Source of the DNA: GCA-2731375 sp047518225
GTDB taxonomy: Bacteria > Pseudomonadota > Alphaproteobacteria > GCA-2731375
NCBI GenBank assembly: GCA_047518225.1
Contig: JAKZRK010000059.1
Span: 1-5,048, forward strand
DNA: 5,048 nucleotides
Direction: 5' to 3'
Positions within the stretch are counted from its first letter, which is position 1, and the number at the start of each line of letters is the position of its first letter. Under the pieces are notes generated by a model, which was not told the origin of the DNA, ran no database searches, and saw only the letters and a list, made by a program, of their open reading frames with translations. Below, piece by piece: positions 1 to 4,908 of the stretch. The translations under genes and the position numbers were made by a program.

Positions 1-47
1 ACGACCCGAAGGCACCCCGGTTTCGATTCACCCATCGGTTGTGCCAT
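1..47 (-). CDS. Partial leftward ORF, possible IS1380-family transposase N-terminus
   Basis: Seen: an ATG at 47-45 opens a frame that runs off the left edge, giving MAQPMGESKPGCLRV. A GGAG Shine-Dalgarno (minus strand of 56-59) lies 8 nt upstream, which favours this ATG over the in-frame one four codons later. Known from memory: transposases of one IS1380 group begin with a similar MGExKPxxLRV stretch before an FDRRLKLEFHGS-type segment. Only the first part would be visible here. Inference: the start of a transposase gene whose body lies outside the window. Fifteen residues cannot prove a family, so it could be any leftward gene. Confidence 0.4.
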   Translation of the reverse strand, partial: MAQPMGESKPGCLRV

Positions 48-150
48 ATCCGCCGCTCCATGTATGCTACAACTTCATGATTCTTATAGCAGAATCGCCT
101 TCTCGCCGCACTGAATATCGACGATACTTGGGAAATGCGGGATTAAAGAG
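1..150 (-). mobile_element. Possible end of an IS1380-like insertion sequence
   Basis: The stretch upstream of the putative transposase start looks like an IS leader. It has a 6-bp inverted repeat (79-84 with 91-96, GATTCT/AGAATC) and, further out, the motif GGGAAATGCGGGATTA at 130-145, which could be the terminal inverted repeat. The right boundary is set loosely at about 150. The other end and any target-site duplication are outside the window, so the call rests on the N-terminal peptide and on recollection of IS1380 leaders. Confidence 0.3.
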
Positions 151-336
151 TTGCCAAGGCCGGTTATTTCGCGCGCGAGGACAAAATAAATATTGAGAAA
201 AGCTTGCATGTTTTTGTTTTAGAATGGCCAAAAGTAACATAAATATCCGAATCGGTTTGACTATCCGGTAACTTTGGATGCTGGCATAAGTCTCCCCAGC
301 GTGTCCAAATGATCGCCGCCCAATGGCCGCAAAGGG
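151..336. other. Intergenic stretch with no recognised gene
   Basis: Nothing coding is convincing here. A leftward frame of about 60 codons spans 164-349, but its translation has no family-like pattern and it would start inside the terminator A/T tract. The sequence is more AT-rich than the genes around it at about 180-270. It may be remnant DNA between a mobile element and the trxB-lsrB locus. Confidence 0.5.
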
Positions 337-382
337 GATTTCCGGGCAAAAAAAGGGCCCGGAAATCGTAGATTTCCGGGCC
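337..382. repeat. Three-arm inverted repeat (A, A', A)
   Basis: GATTTCCGGGC occurs at 337-347 and again at 371-381, and its reverse complement GCCCGGAAATC lies between them at 357-367. The middle arm can pair with either flank: 11 bp with the left copy (9-nt loop, A-rich) or 12 bp with the right copy (3-nt loop). The two foldings exclude each other. On the minus strand the middle/right pairing forms first and is followed directly by the T tract. The left copy lies beyond the expected termination point and may be a leftover duplication. Confidence 0.8.
348..382 (-). terminator. Strong Rho-independent terminator, leftward
   Basis: A perfect 12-bp GC-rich stem (356-367 with 371-382) with a 3-nt loop is followed on the minus strand by one C and then seven T residues (A run at 348-354). 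There is no T tract on the plus side, so the terminator is oriented leftward. It would end the proposed sRNA and also any read-through from trxB-lsrB. Confidence 0.88.
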
Positions 383-464
383 AGTCTAACAGCGAGGCTT
401 CACGTCTTGGGAGACGCTAGTTGAACCGGCTCAACACGGGGGGTGTGAGAGGATTCACCTGCAT
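348..464 (-). ncRNA. Candidate trans-acting small RNA, AbcR/alpha-r15-like
   Basis: Seen: downstream of a promoter-like pair, about 117 nt without a plausible ORF end in a strong intrinsic terminator. On the minus strand the segment folds into small hairpins: GTGA/TCAC (458-455 with 448-445), GTTGA/TCAAC (435-431 with 424-420) and CGTCT/AGACG (416-412 with 407-403). The loop of the last is CCCA, so CTCCCA (413-408) is partly exposed. A run of six C lies at 443-438. Known, from memory: AbcR (alpha-r15) sRNAs of Rhizobiales are about 115 nt, use C-rich anti-Shine-Dalgarno motifs of the CUCCC type, and are encoded beside the lsrB/vtlR gene, whose product activates them. Inference: length, motif, terminator and position all fit that family. 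The exact 5' end is a guess, an A about 7 nt from the -10 box. The alternative is a long 3' UTR of lsrB. Confidence 0.62.
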
Positions 465-470
465 CGCAAT

Positions 471-500
471 ATTCTATTATAAAACTTAAGGATTGGGCAA
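471..500 (-). promoter_or_regulatory. Candidate sigma-70 promoter of the small RNA
   Basis: The minus strand carries TTGCCC (500-495), an 18-bp spacer, and TAGAAT (476-471). An overlapping TATAAT (481-476) is an alternative -10, but it has no -35 match at the right distance. The segment is markedly AT-rich, flanked by GC-rich sequence. Initiation would be near 464. Confidence 0.5.
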
Positions 501-528
501 CGTCTTCGCCATTGAAAATAGTGCATAT

Positions 529-553
529 TAGGTATGCGTGAGACGCATACCTA
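529..553. terminator. Perfect hairpin just after lsrB-like stop, possible weak or bidirectional terminator
   Basis: An 11-bp perfect inverted repeat (529-539 with 543-553, core GGTATGCGT/ACGCATACC, loop GAG) begins 8 nt past the lsrB-like stop codon. On the minus strand no T run follows directly, so as a terminator for lsrB it would be weak. On the plus strand it is followed by TTTT, but no rightward gene is seen upstream. It could be a 3'-end-stabilising hairpin separating lsrB from the sRNA promoter. Confidence 0.45.
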
Positions 554-561
554 TTTTAGAA

Positions 562-1455
562 TCAGAACTGCCATGCCCGAACTTGCTCTTCAAGAAAGTC
601 TCGGAACACCCCGATTCTTTTCGTGTTTCGCAATTCTTCCGGATAAACGAAATAAGCATCCGTTGTTGGCCCATCTACTTCCGGGAGGACCCGTTTTAAG
701 GGTCTATCCGGCGTAATCATGTAGTCGGGCAGAGCGCCAATTCCAAGGCCGCTTTCGATCGCCAAGAGCAGTCCATAAATATTGTTAACCTGCAATATGG
801 TGCTGCGCGGACGGCCATGGGGTTTAAGGCCGAAAGTGCACGGCCAGTTGACGTTGCGCAGGGTATTGGGGGCATGGTCGCCATAGGCGATCAGCGGGCA
901 ATCGTCAAGATCATCAATACTATGGGGCGAGCCGTGGCGTTCCAGATAGTCCGGCGAGGCATAGAGGTGAGAATGCACGGTGAACAGCCGTTTTTTGATC
1001 AAGTTGGGCTGGCGAGGCTCGGTGATGCGGATCGCCACATCCGCCTCCCGCATGCCTAAATCCAGTTCCCGGTCGTCGCAAAGGATGGAAAGGCGGATAT
1101 CGGGATAGAGTTTCAGGAAATCATGGGTTCGTGGCGTCAGCCAGGTAGAGCCCAGGCCGACCGTCGTGGTGATCCGCAGATCGCCCGCCGGCGTGTTCTT
1201 GTTATCGGTCAGCCGGGCCCGCACCGCCGCCAGCTTGTCCAGTACCTCGTGGGCGGTGCGATAGAGCAGATCGCCATGTTCCGTGGGCTCCAGTCCCCGG
1301 GCGTGGCGGTGGAACAATTGCACGCCAAGCTCTTCCTCCAGAGCGGAAATTTGGCGGCTAACGGCCGATTGGCTGAGATTCAGGTCTTCGCCCGCATGGG
1401 TAAAGCTGCCGGCCAGGGCGACGGCGTGAAAGACCCGCAACTTGTCCCAATCCAT
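562..1455 (-). CDS. lsrB: LysR-family transcriptional regulator, LsrB/VtlR type
   Basis: A 297-residue cytoplasmic DNA-binding regulator of normal LysR length. Residues 1-60 form the winged helix-turn-helix, including MDWDKLRVFHAVALAGSFTHA and LSQSAVSRQISALEEELGVQLFHRHARGL. About 92-295 are the periplasmic-binding-like effector domain. The N-terminus closely resembles LsrB of Sinorhizobium and VtlR of Brucella/Agrobacterium as I remember them, and those genes also follow trxB. In those bacteria the regulator affects the oxidative stress response, envelope and AbcR sRNA expression. The ATG is 3 nt past the trxB stop, so the two genes are probably translationally coupled. The ribosome site (GGCGGAA region) lies inside the end of trxB. 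Cysteines at 126, 186 and 206 could be redox-active as proposed for LsrB, but I could not align them. The LysR family is certain; LsrB orthology is likely. Confidence 0.93.
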   Translation of the reverse strand: MDWDKLRVFHAVALAGSFTHAGEDLNLSQSAVSRQISALEEELGVQLFHRHARGLEPTEHGDLLYRTAHEVLDKLAAVRARLTDNKNTPAGDLRITTTVGLGSTWLTPRTHDFLKLYPDIRLSILCDDRELDLGMREADVAIRITEPRQPNLIKKRLFTVHSHLYASPDYLERHGSPHSIDDLDDCPLIAYGDHAPNTLRNVNWPCTFGLKPHGRPRSTILQVNNIYGLLLAIESGLGIGALPDYMITPDRPLKRVLPEVDGPTTDAYFVYPEELRNTKRIGVFRDFLEEQVRAWQF

Positions 1456-1458
1456 GAT

Positions 1459-2427
1459 TTATTCCGCCGCCTCGGCGGCCCCATCGTCCAACGCGGCCAG
1501 ATAACGCTCAACGTCCAAGGCCGCCATGCAGCCGGTTGCCGCCGCCGTCACCGCCTGGCGATAGATTTTGTCCTGCACGTCGCCGGCGGCAAACACGCCG
1601 GGCACTTGCGTCGCGGTGCCGTCGGGTTCGGTTGTCAGGTAGCCTTCGTCGTCCATGGCCAGTTTGCCCTTGAACAACCCGGTCTGGGGGACATGGCCGA
1701 TGGCGACGAAAACGCCGTCCAGCGCCAGATCGGTCAGGGCGCCGGTTTTCACGTTGCGCACCCGCGCGCCCGTTACGCCGGGCGGCTGGTCGTCGCCCAG
1801 GACTTCGTCGAGCACATGGTCCCACAAAACTTCGATCTTTTCGTGGCGCAATAATCTTTCCTGCAGGATTTTCTCGGCCCGCAGGCTGTCCCGGCGATGG
1901 ATCAAGGTGACCTTGGCGGCGAAATTGGTCAGATATAGTGCCTCTTCCACCGCCGTATTGCCGCCGCCGATCACGCAGACATCTCTATCGCGGTAAAAAA
2001 AGCCATCACAAGTGGCACAGGCCGATACACCAAAGCCTTGAAAACGCTGTTCTGTTTCCAAGCCCAACCAGCGGGCCTGGGCGCCGGTGGCGATGACCAG
2101 GGCGTCCGCCGTATAACTATCGCCGCTGTCGCCGCTGCAACGAAACGGCCGGGCCGTCAGGTCCACATCTACGATTATGTCGTTTATAATATCGGTGCCG
2201 ACCGCTTTTGCCTGGTCTTCCATCTGTTGCATCAACCAGGGACCCTGTATGACCTCGGCAAAGCCGGGATAATTCTCCACATCGGTGGTAATGGTCATCT
2301 GTCCACCCGGTTGCAGGCCGTGGATCATCATCGGTTTCAGGCCCGCGCGCCCGGCATAGATGGCGGCGGTGCAACCGGCGGCGCCGGAACCAAGAATTAT
2401 CACGCGGCTATGATGGGTCTGCGACAT
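1459..2427 (-). CDS. trxB: Thioredoxin-disulfide reductase
   Basis: A cytoplasmic FAD enzyme that passes electrons from NADPH to thioredoxin. The 322 residues match the usual length of low-molecular-weight bacterial enzymes. Landmarks in order: FAD-binding GSGAAG (13-18), GGQMTITTDVENYPGF (41-56), ATG motif (113-115), redox-active CATC (Cys137, Cys140) followed by DG, NADPH-binding GGGNTAVEEA (154-163), HRRD (177-180) contacting the NADPH phosphate, GHVP (244-247), and the second FAD motif GVFAAGDVQD (277-286). All catalytic elements are intact. The ATG is supported by AGGAG 6 nt upstream. The gene lies 126 nt downstream of the ELM1-family gene, same strand, and 3 nt upstream of the LysR gene, so trxB-lsrB is an operon. 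Reduced thioredoxin serves peroxide detoxification and ribonucleotide reduction, consistent with a stress-linked regulator next door. Confidence 0.97.
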   Translation of the reverse strand: MSQTHHSRVIILGSGAAGCTAAIYAGRAGLKPMMIHGLQPGGQMTITTDVENYPGFAEVIQGPWLMQQMEDQAKAVGTDIINDIIVDVDLTARPFRCSGDSGDSYTADALVIATGAQARWLGLETEQRFQGFGVSACATCDGFFYRDRDVCVIGGGNTAVEEALYLTNFAAKVTLIHRRDSLRAEKILQERLLRHEKIEVLWDHVLDEVLGDDQPPGVTGARVRNVKTGALTDLALDGVFVAIGHVPQTGLFKGKLAMDDEGYLTTEPDGTATQVPGVFAAGDVQDKIYRQAVTAAATGCMAALDVERYLAALDDGAAEAAE

Positions 2428-2433
2428 CGCGCA

Positions 2434-2438
2434 CTCCT
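2434..2438 (-). promoter_or_regulatory. trxB ribosome binding site
   Basis: AGGAG on the minus strand with a 6-nt spacer to the trxB ATG. It fixes this start. Confidence 0.85.
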
Positions 2439-2453
2439 ATATACAACAACCAG

Positions 2454-2485
2454 AATTGACGGCCGGAATTGATGGCCGGAATTGA
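2454..2485. repeat. 13-bp tandem repeat in trxB leader
   Basis: Two full copies, AATTGACGGCCGG (2454-2466) and AATTGATGGCCGG (2467-2479), are followed by a third AATTGA (2480-2485). The period is 13 bp and the full copies differ at one base. The array is in the ELM1-trxB gap, 27-58 nt upstream of the trxB ATG. It could be a regulator binding array or replication slippage; nothing in the sequence decides. Confidence 0.8.
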
Positions 2486-2525
2486 CAACGGGGGCGGTCC
2501 CGCCGATGGGACACCCTCCACGCTA

Positions 2526-2552
2526 TGTATAGTGCCTCCCGTCCGGCTTCAA
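2526..2552 (-). promoter_or_regulatory. Weak candidate promoter for trxB-lsrB
   Basis: The minus strand has TTGAAG (2552-2547) and TATACA (2531-2526), but the spacer is only 15 bp. The register CTTGAA with 16 bp is slightly better. Start would be near 2519, giving a leader of about 90 nt that includes the 13-bp repeats. The upstream box sits at the very end of the ELM1-family gene, so read-through from that gene is also possible. Confidence 0.3.
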
Positions 2553-2553
2553 G

Positions 2554-3567
2554 TCAGCGCGGCGGGGGTTCTGGCAGGCCGGCCTTGCGGGCCAGCAGTT
2601 CGTGTACTCTCGCGGCCACGTTTCCCGTATCGTCAGCCGGCTGGTAATGCCATTGCTCCAGCTTGCCTTGGAATGGCCGGGTGTAGCCGGCGGCCTCCAT
2701 GCTGGCATGGAATTCGTTGAATTTGCGGTTACCACCCGCCAAATGCACCACGTGCACCGGTTTGCCGGTAGCGCAGGCTTCGCTCACCATATTTACCGAA
2801 TCGCAGGTAACGATGATGGCGTCCGCCAAACCCAGATAGCCGAAATAAGGGTTGTCGCCGCCGAAATCCCAGATCACCGCCGGCAGTTCCGCCAGTGCCT
2901 GGCGCAGGGCCTTGATATTGTCGGCGCCGGTGCGCCGGGACGGGGTGACCGCCAGACCCACGCCATGATCCAGGCAAAGCGCGCGGAGTTGCCCGGCCAA
3001 CGATGAAATGATACCGGGCGTCAGCCTGTAGCAGGCATTGCTGCCGCCGATCAGCACCGCCACCAGGGGCCGGGGCAGGTCGGCCAGTTGGGGGGCAATG
3101 GCCGCCGCCGCTTCGGCCAGGCGCGCCGGGGTGATGCGGTGCAACGACGCTTCGGTCTCGATCACGTTGGCGCCTTGTAAATGGTCGTGACGGGGCGGGG
3201 CGACCAGATCGAACCGGGCCACGCTGGTTTGCGGGTTCTGAATGTGGACAATCGTTGTCGCCCCGCCGCTTTGGCGTTTTGCCAACAGGGCATACGGCAC
3301 GGCCCGGCGGCCGCAGGAAATCAACAGTTCCGGCCAGGGTGCCGTAATCTGGTCGCTATCATCGCCCAAGGCCGCCAGGGGCCAGGGCCAGATGCCCGGC
3401 GGCAGCCAGGTCCAGGGGGGGCGGGGACGCACCCGCTTGACCGTGTGAGGCAGGCCCACGGCCTCGGCCAAGGCAATGGCCTGGTTCTCCATACCGGCGT
3501 GGCCTGGGGTCAGGACCCAGCAGCATTTATCAGGGCCCGCGGTTTTGGTTGTCGCCTTCGTTGTCAT
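2554..3567 (-). CDS. ELM1-family (DUF1022) protein, GT-B-like fold
   Basis: A 337-residue protein of the family named after plant ELM1 (a mitochondrial fission factor), common in alphaproteobacteria. Its bacterial role is not established to my knowledge. Visible motifs: WVLTPGHAGMENQA (17-30) near the N-terminus, ISCGRR (83-88), HIQNP (108-112), VLIGGSN (171-177), TPSRRT (208-213) and a long conserved block around NPYFGYLGLADAIIVTCDSVNMVSEA (239-264), then GKPVHV (269-274). The glycine-rich and D-S-x-N-M-x-x-E-A elements resemble the sugar-nucleotide half of GT-B glycosyltransferases, so a carbohydrate-related activity is possible but inferred. There is no signal peptide or clear membrane span; a Trp/Pro-rich patch (49-64) may be surface-exposed. 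No good Shine-Dalgarno is seen before the ATG. It diverges from the Lrp-type gene. Confidence 0.88.
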   Translation of the reverse strand: MTTKATTKTAGPDKCCWVLTPGHAGMENQAIALAEAVGLPHTVKRVRPRPPWTWLPPGIWPWPLAALGDDSDQITAPWPELLISCGRRAVPYALLAKRQSGGATTIVHIQNPQTSVARFDLVAPPRHDHLQGANVIETEASLHRITPARLAEAAAAIAPQLADLPRPLVAVLIGGSNACYRLTPGIISSLAGQLRALCLDHGVGLAVTPSRRTGADNIKALRQALAELPAVIWDFGGDNPYFGYLGLADAIIVTCDSVNMVSEACATGKPVHVVHLAGGNRKFNEFHASMEAAGYTRPFQGKLEQWHYQPADDTGNVAARVHELLARKAGLPEPPPR

Positions 3568-3596
3568 GGCTTTGTTCTATGACACCTTGGAACCGG

Positions 3597-3624
3597 TTGT
3601 GAAATATTGTTGCGTGAGTAATAT
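3597..3624 (+). promoter_or_regulatory. Candidate promoter of the lrp-type gene
   Basis: TTGTGA (3597-3602), a 16-bp spacer and TAATAT (3619-3624) lie in the divergent gap, about 55 nt before the GTG start. The local sequence is AT-rich compared with the genes. The direct repeat at 3603-3631 overlaps the spacer and the -10 box. Confidence 0.5.
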
Positions 3625-3631
3625 TATTGCG
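3603..3631. repeat. Direct repeat over the lrp-type promoter, possible operator
   Basis: AATATTGTTGCG (3603-3614) and AATATTATTGCG (3620-3631) match at 11 of 12 bases, with start-to-start spacing of 17 bp. They flank TGAG and cover the spacer and -10 of the candidate promoter. Lrp/AsnC proteins often repress their own genes through AT-rich, repeated sites, so autoregulation is a reasonable inference. Confidence 0.6.
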
Positions 3632-3663
3632 CAGGCCGTATCGAAACCACCTATAGCCCGAAA

Positions 3664-3668
3664 GGAGG
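3664..3668 (+). promoter_or_regulatory. Ribosome binding site that sets the lrp-type start
   Basis: GGAGG within AAAGGAGGA, 11 nt ahead of GTG 3680. The frame is open much further upstream (to about 3476), but that part is antisense to the ELM1-family gene, so this strong site shows where translation begins. Confidence 0.85.
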
Positions 3669-3679
3669 ATATCCCCCCC

Positions 3680-4165
3680 GTGTCAAAGGTAAAGCTGGAT
3701 GCCATCGACCGCCACATACTGGAACAGTTGCGCGATGACGGCCGCATCACCAATGTGGAACTGGCCCGCCGTGTCGGCATTTCGGCCCCGCCCTGTTTGC
3801 GCCGGGTCCGGGCCCTGGAACAAGCCGATTTAATCCGGGGCTACCATGCGGACCTGAATGGCGAGGAACTGGGTTACGGCCTGGCGGTGTTCGCCTGGAT
3901 CGGCCTGGACAGCCAACACGAAGATGACCTGTCCGCCTTTGAACGGCGCATGGCGAAACTGCCCATGATCCGGGAATGCCACATGCTGACGGGCGAGGCG
4001 GATTTCATATTGAAAGTCGTGGCCAAGGATTGGGATGGCTGGCAAAACTTTCTCACAGCCGAATTAATCGCCGCACCCAACGTCGCCTCGGTGAAAACCG
4101 CGCCGGTCCTCAGATGCTCGAAAATCGAATTTGGCGTACCGCTGGATGGCGTCGGCGGCTCTTAG
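3680..4165 (+). CDS. Lrp/AsnC-family transcriptional regulator
   Basis: A 161-residue regulator with a GTG start, the usual length for the family. Residues 5-60 are the AsnC-type helix-turn-helix (KLDAIDRHILEQLRDDGRIT, then NVELARRVGISAPPCLRRVRALEQADLIRGY). About 66-155 form the RAM effector/oligomerisation domain, with GEADFILKVVAKD (105-117) around the ligand-binding turn. Such proteins form dimers to octamers, bind DNA in the cytoplasm and usually respond to amino acids; the ligand here cannot be told. It is transcribed away from the ELM1-trxB-lsrB group across a 112-nt gap, with its own candidate promoter. I recall an Lrp-type gene near trxB-lsrB in Sinorhizobium too, which suggests old synteny. 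Its stop is 38 nt from the convergent SDR stop, with no clear terminator between them. Confidence 0.94.
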   Translation: MSKVKLDAIDRHILEQLRDDGRITNVELARRVGISAPPCLRRVRALEQADLIRGYHADLNGEELGYGLAVFAWIGLDSQHEDDLSAFERRMAKLPMIRECHMLTGEADFILKVVAKDWDGWQNFLTAELIAAPNVASVKTAPVLRCSKIEFGVPLDGVGGS

Positions 4166-4203
4166 GCTGTTGACTGTTGATCGCGCCTTTTCAGATAGTA
4201 TTA

Positions 4204-4908
4204 TCAGGATAATCCGACGACGGGGATCAGCGCCCCGTGAACGGCCCCTGCCTGGGGCGAACACAAGAACATGATGACCGAAGCCAAATCCCCTGGCGCC
4301 ACCCAAAGCGCGGGGTCGGTATCGGGCATGTCGGCGCGGTTGAGGGGTGTGTCGATGATGGAGGGCAGCACGCAATTGACGTTGATGGATTTGTCGCGCA
4401 GTTCTCCCGCCATCGATTCCCTAAGGCGCATGACCGTGCTCTTCGATGCGCAATAGCTGCCCATCCCCGGCATCCCCTTCAACGCGGCATTGGCGCCAAT
4501 CGTCACGATCTTTCCCGACTCGCGTTCGATCATGTGGGGCACGACGGCGTGGATGGTATTCAACAGGGTCCGTACATTGAGGTCATACATCAGATCCCAA
4601 TTGTCGGCGGGCGTGTCGTGGACCGGCTCTCCCATGTGAAACCCGCCGGCAATCGCGCAAAGGGCATCAATTCCGCCGTGCTCGGCTTGGACATTGGCGA
4701 ATGCGGCCGCGACGGCCGCGGGGTCCAACAAGTCGACCGCAACTTTGGCGTACCGCGGATCCTCGCCGGGAAAGTGGCTGTCGAGAAAGTCCTGCTTTAC
4801 GTCCACCAGGATAACCCGTGCGCCCGCCTTATGAAAATTCTCGGCGACGGCCCGCCCTAAATTTCCCGCCGCGCCCGTGACAACGACCGTCTGCTTTTCA
4901 AAGGTCAA
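4204..4908 (-). CDS. Short-chain dehydrogenase/reductase, dihydropteridine-reductase-like
   Basis: A 234-residue single-domain Rossmann-fold oxidoreductase. Cofactor motif TGAAGNLG (11-18) follows the first strand; Asp36 at the end of strand two (VILVDV) suggests NAD(H) preference. Further motifs are AIAGG (85-89) in place of NNAG, structural Asn111 (DLNVRT), and catalytic Tyr152/Lys156 (YCASK). The usual catalytic Ser, 13 residues before Tyr, is Ala139 (IGANAALKGMPGMGSY). An alanine there, with the later LPSIIDTPLNRADMPDTDPALW (181-202), recalls quinoid dihydropteridine reductase, which I remember as also lacking the serine. The substrate is unknown. The start is TTG: an in-frame TGA lies seven codons upstream, no ATG intervenes, and the Rossmann strand begins at once. 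No cofactor-recycling partner is seen nearby. Confidence 0.9.
   Translation of the reverse strand: MTFEKQTVVVTGAAGNLGRAVAENFHKAGARVILVDVKQDFLDSHFPGEDPRYAKVAVDLLDPAAVAAAFANVQAEHGGIDALCAIAGGFHMGEPVHDTPADNWDLMYDLNVRTLLNTIHAVVPHMIERESGKIVTIGANAALKGMPGMGSYCASKSTVMRLRESMAGELRDKSINVNCVLPSIIDTPLNRADMPDTDPALWVAPGDLASVIMFLCSPQAGAVHGALIPVVGLS

Noticed and set aside
164..349. Leftward ORF of about 61 codons
   Set aside because: The translation shows no family pattern, the start lies in the terminator A/T tract, and no ribosome site is evident.
534..716. Rightward ORF over the lsrB 3' end
   Set aside because: It is an antisense shadow of the LysR gene, begins inside a palindrome, and its translation has no recognisable domain.
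1123..1854. Rightward 243-codon ORF across lsrB and trxB
   Set aside because: It spans two well-supported genes on the other strand; long antisense frames are common in GC-rich DNA.
2490..2525. GC-rich inverted repeats in the trxB leader as a riboswitch or attenuator
   Set aside because: Stems are only about 5 bp (for example GTCCC/GGGAC) and no known riboswitch core or T tract is seen.
3476..3679. N-terminal extension of the Lrp-type ORF
   Set aside because: It is antisense to the ELM1-family gene and not Lrp-like; a strong GGAGG places the start at GTG 3680.
4166..4203. Terminator between the convergent lrp-type and SDR genes
   Set aside because: Only a 4-bp stem (GATA/TATC) and a short palindrome are present, with no GC-rich hairpin followed by a T run.
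4237..4860. Rightward 207-codon ORF opposite the SDR
   Set aside because: Antisense shadow of a clear SDR; its translation is rich in H, G and R with no domain signature.
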